A DNA stretch of 5,338 bases from Pseudomonadota bacterium (GTDB lineage: Bacteria > Pseudomonadota > Alphaproteobacteria > Acetobacterales > Acetobacteraceae): positions 1-5,338 of the forward strand of contig JAKBCX010000139.1 of the NCBI GenBank assembly GCA_021807465.1, read 5' to 3'. Positions within the stretch are counted from its first letter, which is position 1. Every line of letters begins with the position of its first letter. The translations under genes were made by a program, and so were the position numbers. Below, one piece after another: positions 1 to 5,338 of this stretch. A model generated the notes under the pieces. That model worked only from the letters and a program-made list of their open reading frames with translations. It was not told the DNA's origin and searched no databases.

Positions 1-1448
1 ATTATTGCGTCTATGCCCCGGTATTTGATGACAAAGGCGAGCTGATCCTGTTCCAGACCCTGCAGGCCCACCAAGGTGACACGGGCGGCAAAGACCCAGG
101 CGGCTTCACGCTGGAAGCAACGGACATTTACACCGAGGGTGTGTGCTACCCCTGCCTCAAACTCGTGCATCGTGGCGGTAAGCGCAAGGATGTCATCCAC
201 ATGCTGGAGCGCAATAACCGCTTCGCCACATTCGGCGGCGACCTTGCCGCTATGATCGGCGGCGTGCAGCAGGCGGCGGTGAAATTGCAGGACATGATCC
301 GCAAGCACGGGTCAGACGTGGTGAAAGCCGCCATCAACCACGCCATCGCCCATAGCGAGAAGCGCATGCGCGAGGAAGTCTCCCGCTGGCCCGACGGCGT
401 TTACGAAGGCACGGTTCTCATCGACCACGACACGGCAGGCACGCGCGACATCAAGGTGCATGTCGCCTGTACCGTGCGCGGCGACCAACTGACCGTCGAT
501 CTCACCGGAACGGATGACCGCCAGAACCTCGTCGGCGTATGGAACACTTTCGCCAATAGCCGCTCTTACGTCATGACCCAGGTGGGGGCGGCCATCGATC
601 CGTCCATCGACAAGAACGAAGGCCTGTTCAACGCGGTGGAGATCGTCATCCCCGCTGGCTGTATCGCCCAGCCCCCGCCAGGTAAGCCCGCCGCCCTGGG
701 CTCTTTTCATCCGGCCAGTGAAATCACCGAGGCTGTCTGCCTCGCGCTCAGCCAGGTGGTGCCGGAGCGCGCCGCCCCACAGCTCTACAAAATCGGCATG
801 CCCAACGCCGTCATGGGGTTCGATGCCAGCGGGATGATGTGGATGGACCAAGGGGTGGATTGCCGCTCCATGGATGCCTCCGCCGTGCAGGGCATAGATG
901 GCTGGGGTTCCTGCCCGGTTAGCCTCGGCAATTTGCTGTTATCAGAAGCCGAAGATGCTGAAATGCGCTTCCCCATACTCAATGTCAGCCGCGAGATGAA
1001 AACCGATGGCGGCGGTGCAGGCCAATGGCGCGGCGCGCCTGGTAGCCTCAACGTGAAAACCGTTCTCGCCCCCACCATGGCAGTGGCCTGGATGGTCTCC
1101 GCCGACCACCCGCTGCGTGGCATGTGCGGCGGAGACGATGCCATACCGTACTCAAATTATTTCGAGGCCGGCTCACCCAACGAGCGCAAGATCGAGCGCA
1201 CAGCCCAGGCGCAGCTCCCCGCAGGTGCCACCATCGCCTACCAGCATGGCGGCGGCGCCGGCTTCGGCCCCGCTTTGTCGCGCGACCCTGATGCGGTGAA
1301 GGAGGACGTGCTGGACGAATATGTAAGCCTGCAAGCCGCACGTGAAACATATGGCATTGTACTCACCGGCACTCTGGAAGATTACGACCTAGCGGTTGAT
1401 TACGCCGCGACGGAAAAGCTCCGTGCGCAAATGCGCAAAGCCGCCTGA
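1..1448 (+). CDS. hyuB: Hydantoinase B/oxoprolinase family subunit (HyuB-type), 5'-truncated by window edge
   Basis: This is the C-terminal 481 residues of a HyuB-type subunit; codons run from base 3 and end at the TGA at 1446-1448. Family members form the catalytic partner of HyuA in ATP-dependent cytoplasmic enzymes: N-methylhydantoinase, 5-oxoprolinase, caprolactamase, acetone and acetophenone carboxylases. Visible signatures, numbered from the first full codon, are HQGDTGGKDPGG near 23-34 (family form H.gDiGG..PG), TDGGGAGQWRGAPG near 334-347 (family D.GGaG..RGG.G), and HGGGAGFGPALSRDP near 415-429, followed by the typical DV...VS...A...YGIVL tail. Family members are usually somewhat over 500 residues, so roughly 50-100 residues are missing. 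An in-frame GTG at 141 is not the start, because the first conserved motif precedes it. Odd points are RGAPG in place of RGG.G and a CYPC pair at 48-51. HyuA follows after 44 bases. The family is secure; the substrate is unknown, and the symbol is a family label. Confidence 0.9.
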   Translation, partial: YCVYAPVFDDKGELILFQTLQAHQGDTGGKDPGGFTLEATDIYTEGVCYPCLKLVHRGGKRKDVIHMLERNNRFATFGGDLAAMIGGVQQAAVKLQDMIRKHGSDVVKAAINHAIAHSEKRMREEVSRWPDGVYEGTVLIDHDTAGTRDIKVHVACTVRGDQLTVDLTGTDDRQNLVGVWNTFANSRSYVMTQVGAAIDPSIDKNEGLFNAVEIVIPAGCIAQPPPGKPAALGSFHPASEITEAVCLALSQVVPERAAPQLYKIGMPNAVMGFDASGMMWMDQGVDCRSMDASAVQGIDGWGSCPVSLGNLLLSEAEDAEMRFPILNVSREMKTDGGGAGQWRGAPGSLNVKTVLAPTMAVAWMVSADHPLRGMCGGDDAIPYSNYFEAGSPNERKIERTAQAQLPAGATIAYQHGGGAGFGPALSRDPDAVKEDVLDEYVSLQAARETYGIVLTGTLEDYDLAVDYAATEKLRAQMRKAA

Positions 1449-1466
1449 CGAATTTTTAAGAACAAC

Positions 1467-1479
1467 CCGGCACCGCCGG
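1467..1479 (+). promoter_or_regulatory. Short GC hairpin between hyuB and hyuA
   Basis: CCGGC at 1467-1471 and GCCGG at 1475-1479 are perfect inverted copies separated by the three bases ACC. The resulting five-pair all-GC stem-loop ends only two bases before the hyuA ribosome binding site. No T run follows, so it does not look like an intrinsic terminator. It could tune hyuA translation or protect the downstream mRNA end, or it could be chance in GC-rich DNA. Confidence 0.3.
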
Positions 1480-1481
1480 AC

Positions 1482-1488
1482 GAGGGAG
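1482..1488 (+). promoter_or_regulatory. Ribosome binding site of hyuA
   Basis: The purine-rich GAGGGAG lies four bases before the ATG at 1493; its GAGG core lies seven bases before it. It is the only clear Shine-Dalgarno sequence in the cluster. It fixes the hyuA start, which also puts the conserved nucleotide-binding motif at residues 8-15, where the family normally has it. Confidence 0.75.
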
Positions 1489-1492
1489 CAAA

Positions 1493-3571
1493 ATGGGTTA
1501 TCGCGTTGGTATCGATATTGGCGGCACATTCACCGATTTCGCACTCCTTAAAGGCACGGAGGTCATCGTCCACAAAAACCTCTCCACGCCCGAGGATCGC
1601 TCGATAGGTGTGATGAACGGTCTGGAAATACTGGCTGATAAAGAAGGCCTGAAGTTGCACGATTTCCTGGGCCAATGTGATGCCATTGTCCACGCCACCA
1701 CCGTGGCTGATAACACGCTTATCGAAATGAATGGCGCGCTCACCGGCCTCATCACCACGGAAGGCTTCCGCGACGAAATCGAATATCGCCGTGGCTTCAA
1801 GGAAGACATCTGGGATGTCCGCCTGGCCCCGCCCAAGCAAATCACCCCGCGCCGCCGCCGTCTCACGGTTTCCGAGCGCGTGCTGTTCAACGGTTCCGTC
1901 CACAAACCGCTGGACGAATCCTCCGTCCGCGCCGCCTGCCGCAAACTCCGCAAGCAAGGCGTAAAATCCGTCGCGGTCTCCTTGCTGTTTTCCTTCATCA
2001 ACCCGGCGCATGAAAAGCGCATCGGCGAAATTATCGCCGAGGAGCTTCCTGGCGCCAACATCTCGCTCTCGCACCAGGTTCTACCGCGCGGCCCAGAATA
2101 TGACCGCACCAGCACCACGGTGGTCAACGCCTATATCGCGCCCCCCGTCACCGCCTATATCGAACGTCTTGCCTCCCGCCTGAAGGAAAGCGGCTACCCC
2201 CGCCAGCTCCTCGTCATGCAGGCCAATGGCGGCGTGATGACCAAGGAATACATAGACGGCGCCCCCATCCGCGTGCTCGCCTCCGGCCCCGTGGGTGGTG
2301 TGGCTGGCTCCGCCTATGTTGGCACCGCCAAGGGCCATCCCAATCTGCTCTGTGTCGATCTCGGCGGCACCTCCTACGATATGTCTCTGGTCATTAACGG
2401 CACCGCCCCCGCCGAGGCGGGTTGGAACATGCACCACCGCTACCTCATCGGCGTGCCGATGGTGAAGGTGGAAACGCTCGGCGCGGGCGGTGGCTCCATC
2501 TGCCATGTGCAAGGCGGCGCGCTGAAAGTCGGCCCAGCCTCGGCAGGTTCCGTGCCCGGCCCCATCGCCTATGGCAAAGGCGGCACGCAGCCCACGGTTA
2601 CGGACGCGCTGGTCATGCTGGGCATCCTCTCCACTGAAGAGTCCTTCGCCGGGGGTAGCTTCCGTCTCAGCCGCGAAGGCGTGGACGCAGCCTTCCAGAA
2701 ACTCGGCGATGAAATGGGCTACTCCGCCGAGGACGCCGCCTTCGATTGCTGGCGCATCGTCAACGCCAACATGACGCAGGGTGTGCGCCGCACCGTGGCC
2801 AGCCAGGGCAGCGTGGAGCCGCATAACTTCACCATGCTCGCCTATGGCGGCAACGGCCCTGCCTTCGCCGCCGTGCAGGCGGACGATCTCGGCATCACCC
2901 GCGTCCTCATCCCCAAAACCTCGCCCACTTTCTCAGCGCTCGGCACGCTCGTTGCCAATCCCAGTATCGATGAAGAGCGCTCCTACACCGCCAAGGTCAA
3001 CGCGCTCGATATTCCGCGTATGAAGGCACTCTGGAACGAACTAGCCACCCGCGCGGAAAAATTCTTCGCCGATGCCCAGTTCAAACGTGAAGACATCGTG
3101 GCGGACTACCAGCTCAACATGCGCTATGCCGGGCAGAATTTCGCCCTCACATTCGGCGTGCATCCCAACGGCGCGCTACACGATCTCTCCTTCGCCGATG
3201 ACGCGCTGGGCGAGCGCGCCTTGGCTATGTTTAACGAGCGTCATCTCGCGGAATATAACCACATACGCGAGCACGAACTGCCGGAAGTCATCGGCGTCCG
3301 CCTCGCTACCCATGTCGTCACCCCATCGCCTACCGTTGCCATGGGGTTCGAAACGCCCGCCCAGCCCGCCGCGCCCACCAAAACCCGCCGCGCCAATCTC
3401 GGCCAGGGCTTTGCTGAAACCCCCATCTTCTACGGCAATAATCTCAAACCCGGCCACATTATCACCGGCCCCGCCATTATCCACGAGGTCTTCACCACCA
3501 TCGTCGTCTATCCCGGCTGGCAGGCGCGGGTGGATGATGCAGGCGATTACGAACTGATCCGCCTGCCATGA
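1493..3571 (+). CDS. hyuA: Hydantoinase A/oxoprolinase family ATP-binding subunit (HyuA-type)
   Basis: This is a complete 692-residue HyuA-type subunit, the usual length for the family. These proteins have an actin/Hsp70/sugar-kinase-like ATPase fold. They use ATP to activate a lactam, imide or ketone substrate together with the HyuB partner in the cytoplasm. The N-terminal domain (about 4-180) opens with DIGGTFTD at 8-15, the first phosphate-binding loop. The central hydantoinase A domain (about 200-490) has GPVGGVAGS at 265-273, the second loop DLGGTSYD at 289-296, GAGGGSI at 330-336, VGPASAGSVPGP at 346-357, PTVTDA at 367-372 and AYGGNGP at 450-456. The C-terminal domain has MRYAGQNF at 543-550 and GPAIIHE at 659-665. 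No ATPase landmark is missing. The TGA overlaps the ATG of the next gene, so the two are probably co-translated. Acetone or acetophenone carboxylase-type and amidohydrolase-type members cannot be separated here. Confidence 0.93.
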   Translation: MGYRVGIDIGGTFTDFALLKGTEVIVHKNLSTPEDRSIGVMNGLEILADKEGLKLHDFLGQCDAIVHATTVADNTLIEMNGALTGLITTEGFRDEIEYRRGFKEDIWDVRLAPPKQITPRRRRLTVSERVLFNGSVHKPLDESSVRAACRKLRKQGVKSVAVSLLFSFINPAHEKRIGEIIAEELPGANISLSHQVLPRGPEYDRTSTTVVNAYIAPPVTAYIERLASRLKESGYPRQLLVMQANGGVMTKEYIDGAPIRVLASGPVGGVAGSAYVGTAKGHPNLLCVDLGGTSYDMSLVINGTAPAEAGWNMHHRYLIGVPMVKVETLGAGGGSICHVQGGALKVGPASAGSVPGPIAYGKGGTQPTVTDALVMLGILSTEESFAGGSFRLSREGVDAAFQKLGDEMGYSAEDAAFDCWRIVNANMTQGVRRTVASQGSVEPHNFTMLAYGGNGPAFAAVQADDLGITRVLIPKTSPTFSALGTLVANPSIDEERSYTAKVNALDIPRMKALWNELATRAEKFFADAQFKREDIVADYQLNMRYAGQNFALTFGVHPNGALHDLSFADDALGERALAMFNERHLAEYNHIREHELPEVIGVRLATHVVTPSPTVAMGFETPAQPAAPTKTRRANLGQGFAETPIFYGNNLKPGHIITGPAIIHEVFTTIVVYPGWQARVDDAGDYELIRLP
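3568..3571 (+). promoter_or_regulatory. ATGA stop-start overlap coupling hyuA to the phosphotransferase-like gene
   Basis: The hyuA TGA (3569-3571) and the downstream ATG (3568-3570) share bases. The preceding 15 bases contain no purine-rich binding site. Initiation therefore probably depends on ribosomes finishing hyuA, which would tie the amounts of the two proteins together. Confidence 0.7.
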
Positions 3572-4839
3572 GCGGCTGGGTGCGAGGCGGCGCTACCGGT
3601 CTCCTTATCCCCGCCCACGGCGAAGCCCTGAAACAAGGCGGCGCGGATTTCCTTACTGCCGCCTTCCGCGCCGCAGGCACGCTGGGTGCCGATAACGCGG
3701 TCACGCGCATCAACCAAATCACAGAATGCAAAGGCGGTAGCACCGGCCGCAAATTTTTCCTATCAGTGGCCTATACCCATCCTGCTCCAGGCCTGCACGA
3801 AAGCCTCTTCGTCAAATTCTCGCGCGACTTCGAGGACCCCATCCGCGACCGCGGCCGTGACCAGCTCGGCCCGGAAATCCGTTTCGCCGCCATATCCCGC
3901 CGTCCGGGCTTCCCCATCAACGTGCCCGCCTGCATGTTCGGCGACTACCACGCCGAATCTCAAACTGGCCTGCTGATTACTGAAACAATTACCTTCGGCC
4001 ATAACGGCATCGCCCCGCACCACGAAAAATGCCTGGATTACGAGCTGCCGGACGCGCTTGCCCGCTACCATGCCGTCATCACCGCCAATGCCCGCCTCGC
4101 CGGCGCGCACCGCGCCGGCATGCTCGGCCCAGACAGCAACACACTATTCCCCTATAATCCCGCCGCCGCATCCGACCCCATCCGGTACGATGCCCGCCAG
4201 CTCCGCAACCGGGCCACCCGCATTGGGACCTTCGCCAAGGAATTTCCCAAGCTCCTGCCAGAAAATATCGCAAACCCGGCCTTTATCGAGCAACTCGCGG
4301 AAGACATGCCGCATTTCCTCACCCACGAGCACGCCATTCAGCATTTCTTCACCGGTAATCCCAGCCTCATCGCCCTGTGCCACTGGAACGCTAATCTCGA
4401 CAATGCCTGGTTCTGGCACGATGAATCCGGCGCGCTGCGCTGCGGCCTGATGGATTGGGGCCGCGTGGGCCAAATGAACATCGCCCACGCCCTATGGGGC
4501 ACGCTCAGCGCCGCCGAGCCGGACATGCTCGATGCCGAACTGGATGCGCTCCTAACTCTCTTCCTGCGCGAATACACCGCCCATGGCGGCCCCGCCGTCA
4601 CGCTGGAAACATTGCAAACCCACATGTTCCTCTACGTCGCCACCATGGCCATGGCCTGGCTGCTCGACGCCCCGCCCATCATCCGCGCCCAGCTCCCCGG
4701 GCTATCTCCCGCGCATGACCGTTTCCACACCGGCTTCAAAACCAGCGAGACCGCGCGCACCCAGCTCCACATGCTCACCAACGTGCTGAATCTCTGGCAA
4801 CGCCGCAACTTCGGCAGGCTGCTCGCGCAGTTCAGCTAA
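3568..4839 (+). CDS. Phosphotransferase-family (APH/choline kinase-like) protein with Asn at the catalytic-loop Asp position
   Basis: This 423-residue protein has the layout of the aminoglycoside phosphotransferase/choline kinase-like superfamily, which normally transfers the ATP gamma-phosphate to a small-molecule hydroxyl. Candidate landmarks in order are KGGSTGRKFFL at 55-65 (glycine-rich strand), Lys83 in LFVKFS (ATP-binding lysine), Glu103 in GPEIRF (salt-bridge helix), GLLITE at 134-139 (hinge), the catalytic loop CHWNANLDN at 271-279, and Asp296 in LMDWG (metal-binding DFG equivalent). The family loop is usually H-G-D-x-x-x-x-N; here His272 and Asn279 are kept but the Asp is Asn274 (codon AAC, 4387-4389). 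A hydrophobic stretch at 352-367 looks like a C-lobe helix rather than a membrane span, and no signal peptide is seen. Its ATG overlaps the hyuA stop as ATGA and has no Shine-Dalgarno sequence before it, which suggests translational coupling. The fold is likely; substrate and activity are unknown. It may be an ATP-binding pseudokinase or accessory subunit of the HyuAB enzyme. Confidence 0.8.
   Translation: MSGWVRGGATGLLIPAHGEALKQGGADFLTAAFRAAGTLGADNAVTRINQITECKGGSTGRKFFLSVAYTHPAPGLHESLFVKFSRDFEDPIRDRGRDQLGPEIRFAAISRRPGFPINVPACMFGDYHAESQTGLLITETITFGHNGIAPHHEKCLDYELPDALARYHAVITANARLAGAHRAGMLGPDSNTLFPYNPAAASDPIRYDARQLRNRATRIGTFAKEFPKLLPENIANPAFIEQLAEDMPHFLTHEHAIQHFFTGNPSLIALCHWNANLDNAWFWHDESGALRCGLMDWGRVGQMNIAHALWGTLSAAEPDMLDAELDALLTLFLREYTAHGGPAVTLETLQTHMFLYVATMAMAWLLDAPPIIRAQLPGLSPAHDRFHTGFKTSETARTQLHMLTNVLNLWQRRNFGRLLAQFS
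4099..4119 (+). repeat. Perfect 9-bp inverted repeat inside the phosphotransferase-like gene
   Basis: GCCGGCGCG (4099-4107) and CGCGCCGGC (4111-4119) are exact reverse complements separated by CAC. They form an all-GC nine-pair stem with a three-base loop. It lies inside the coding sequence, over the residues LAGAHRAGM, and has no following T run. It may be a by-product of GC-rich codons. Confidence 0.5.
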
Positions 4840-4892
4840 GGGGTGCATTACTGCCCGCAAGCTGTTCATCTCATCATGTTTTGGAAAGAAAT
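4840..4892. other. Convergent gap between the catabolic cluster and tRNA-Gly
   Basis: These 53 bases separate the end of the plus-strand cluster from the 3' end of the minus-strand tRNA. The only pairing seen is GGG...CCC within 4841-4856, three GC pairs extended by G-T wobbles and with no T run after it. On the minus strand the tRNA is followed at once by ATTTCTTT, a weak T-rich run with no stem of its own. No convincing terminator was found for either direction. Confidence 0.4.
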
Positions 4893-4967
4893 TGGAGCGG
4901 GCGAAGGGATTCGAACCCTCGACCCCAACCTTGGCAAGGTTGTGCTCTACCCCTGAGCTACGCCCGC
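4893..4967 (-). tRNA. tRNA-Gly (anticodon GCC), CCA encoded
   Basis: Read on the minus strand, this is a complete 75-base cloverleaf. The acceptor stem GCGGGCG (4967-4961) pairs perfectly with CGCCCGC (4903-4897), followed by discriminator T and an encoded CCA (4895-4893). The D arm is GCTC/GAGC around the loop AGGGGTA. The anticodon stem CAACC/GGTTG encloses TTGCCAA, giving anticodon GCC at 4935-4933, which reads GGC and GGU glycine codons. The T arm is GAGGG-TTCGAAT-CCCTT with one G-T pair. Invariant TTCGA and the D-stem bases are present, so it looks functional. Its 3' end faces the hyu cluster. Confidence 0.97.
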
Positions 4968-4985
4968 TCACGGCGCGGTGCAGGC

Positions 4986-5014
4986 TCTTTACTCAGCGCC
5001 GCCACGGATTGCAA
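4986..5014 (-). promoter_or_regulatory. Candidate promoter of tRNA-Gly
   Basis: On the minus strand TTGCAA (5014-5009) is followed after exactly 17 bases by TAAAGA (4991-4986), giving -35-like and -10-like boxes that match the sigma-70 consensus at 4 of 6 and 3 of 6 positions. Transcription would begin about 10 bases before the tRNA 5' end. The sequence between is GC-rich, as is common at promoters of stable RNAs. The spacing fits, but the box match is modest. Confidence 0.35.
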
Positions 5015-5061
5015 GCGGGGGAATAAACAAAATTGCACGGGGCTGGGATGGCGCCGCGCCA

Positions 5062-5070
5062 TACTATATA
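5062..5070 (+). promoter_or_regulatory. Possible -10 region for the thioredoxin-domain gene
   Basis: TACTATATA is the only strongly AT-rich block close upstream of the ATG at 5100 and contains -10-like hexamers TACTAT and TATATA. The inner CTATAT (5064-5069) also fits the CYATNT -10 pattern known for alphaproteobacterial heat-shock sigma factor RpoH, which would suit a stress chaperedoxin. No good -35 box sits 16-18 bases upstream: the nearest TTG-type box, TTGCAC at 5033-5038, is too far. This is a weak call. Confidence 0.25.
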
Positions 5071-5099
5071 GGGCAGGGAAACATATACGGATTGCCGAG

Positions 5100-5338
5100 A
5101 TGAACACGCTCTTCACCAATGCCGACGATGGCGCGGCCCCGGCCGCCGATCCCGTGATGGATGTCACCCAGGCCGATTTCATGGCCGAAGTGGTCGATGC
5201 CTCCGCTAAATTCCCTGTTCTGGTCGATTTCTGGGCCACCTGGTGCGGCCCCTGCAAAACCCTCACCCCCACGCTGGAAAAAGTGGTGCGCGCGCAGGGC
5301 GGGCGGGTCCGCCTGGCCAAAATCGATGTGGACAAGAA
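5100..5338 (+). CDS. Thioredoxin-domain protein, probably CnoX/YbbN-type chaperedoxin, 3'-truncated by window edge
   Basis: The first 79 residues are visible and the reading frame is still open at the right edge. A 20-residue Ala/Asp-rich leader precedes a thioredoxin domain with VLVDFWATWCGPCKTLTP, placing the redox site WCGPC at 48-52 (Cys49, Cys52), followed by the strand VRLAKIDVDK. The leader and the LTPTLEKVVR...GGRVRLAKI sequence resemble alphaproteobacterial CnoX/YbbN proteins, which carry C-terminal TPR repeats and bind unfolding proteins under oxidative stress. That C-terminal part lies outside the window, so a simple thioredoxin is still possible. E. coli CnoX lacks a full CxxC; here it is intact, implying oxidoreductase activity. 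The start at 5100 has only a weak site (CGGA, 5088-5091). Met20 is an alternative start with no better site. There is no signal peptide, so the protein is expected in the cytoplasm. It is divergent from the tRNA-Gly and unrelated to the hyu cluster. Confidence 0.85.
   Translation, partial: MNTLFTNADDGAAPAADPVMDVTQADFMAEVVDASAKFPVLVDFWATWCGPCKTLTPTLEKVVRAQGGRVRLAKIDVDK

Larger units (their letters stand above)
4968..5099. other. Divergent intergenic region, tRNA-Gly / thioredoxin-domain gene
   Basis: These 132 bases lie between the 5' ends of the minus-strand tRNA and the plus-strand thioredoxin-domain gene and should hold both promoters. Two AT-rich islands stand out in GC-rich surroundings: 5021-5036 and 5061-5070. 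Besides the two candidate promoter elements listed separately, no operator-like long inverted repeat or small open reading frame was recognised. Confidence 0.6.

Noticed and set aside
141..143. GTG as the start codon of the hyuB-type gene
   Set aside because: The frame is open to the left edge and encodes the conserved HQGDTGGKDPGG segment before this codon, so the real start is outside the window.
312..851. 179-codon open frame on the minus strand inside hyuB
   Set aside because: It is antisense to conserved HyuB sequence, shows no domain or credible ribosome binding site, and is explained by third-position GC bias.
1400..2127. Minus-strand open frames across the hyuB-hyuA junction
   Set aside because: They overlap two well-supported plus-strand genes including the hyuA start and binding site, and no known protein family is recognisable.
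2081..2824. 247-codon open frame on the minus strand inside hyuA
   Set aside because: It lies wholly opposite a gene with full HyuA motifs. Its Gly/Ala/His/Asp-rich translation has no recognisable domain and is typical of the antisense frame of GC-rich coding DNA.
3345..3360. GGTTCGAAACGCCCGC, resembling a tRNA T-loop and acceptor end (possible attachment-site copy)
   Set aside because: It lacks the 3' T-stem strand, lies in frame within hyuA coding for ordinary residues (GFETPA), and is too short to be a convincing attachment repeat of the tRNA-Gly.
4643..4654. 12-base palindrome CCATGGCCATGG
   Set aside because: It results from alternating ACC/ATG/GCC codons (Thr-Met-Ala-Met-Ala) in the kinase-like gene; no regulatory context.
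4621..4672. Possible membrane segment in the kinase-like protein (residues 352-367)
   Set aside because: It is short and contains His, and is followed directly by Asp-Ala-Pro-Pro; this fits a buried C-lobe helix better than a membrane span.
4841..4856. Possible terminator stem after the kinase-like gene
   Set aside because: Only three GC pairs plus wobbles, with no T run following; too weak to call an intrinsic terminator.
4958..5335. 125-codon open frame on the minus strand opposite the thioredoxin-domain gene
   Set aside because: It runs antisense to a clear WCGPC thioredoxin domain and across its promoter region into the tRNA; the translation is low-complexity and Ser/Arg/Ala-rich.

Overview
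The window looks like part of a GC-rich alphaproteobacterial chromosome. The evidence is the heavy use of C- and G-ending codons, a tRNA-Gly with an encoded CCA end, and a thioredoxin-domain protein with the N-terminal layout of alphaproteobacterial CnoX/YbbN chaperedoxins. This assignment is inference from protein character; nothing here fixes the species. A sphingomonad-like or related metabolically versatile alphaproteobacterium would fit.

Bases 1-4839 hold one plus-strand gene cluster of probable catabolic function. It begins with the 3' part of a HyuB-type subunit (start lies left of the window). A 44-base gap with a small hairpin and a clear ribosome binding site follows, then a complete HyuA-type ATP-binding subunit of 692 residues. 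HyuA overlaps by ATGA a 423-residue protein of the aminoglycoside phosphotransferase/choline kinase-like fold. HyuA/HyuB pairs form ATP-dependent enzymes such as N-methylhydantoinase, 5-oxoprolinase, caprolactamase and the acetone/acetophenone carboxylases, and the substrate cannot be read from sequence alone. The coupled kinase-like gene has the usual nucleotide-binding landmarks but carries Asn where the catalytic-loop Asp is expected. That makes it the most unusual feature of the window: either an ATP-binding pseudokinase or a kinase with altered chemistry, working with the HyuAB enzyme.

Bases 4840-4892 are a short gap with no convincing terminator. A tRNA-Gly(GCC) gene on the minus strand (4893-4967) faces the catabolic cluster. 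Bases 4968-5099 form a divergent promoter region between the tRNA and a plus-strand gene starting at 5100. That gene encodes a thioredoxin-domain protein with an intact WCGPC site and is cut by the right edge of the window.

The first three genes appear to form one transcription and translation unit. The tRNA and the thioredoxin-type gene are housekeeping functions unrelated to it. The catabolic cluster abuts the 3' end of a tRNA gene, the usual side for island integration, so it may be accessory DNA. No integrase or attachment repeat is visible in the window.
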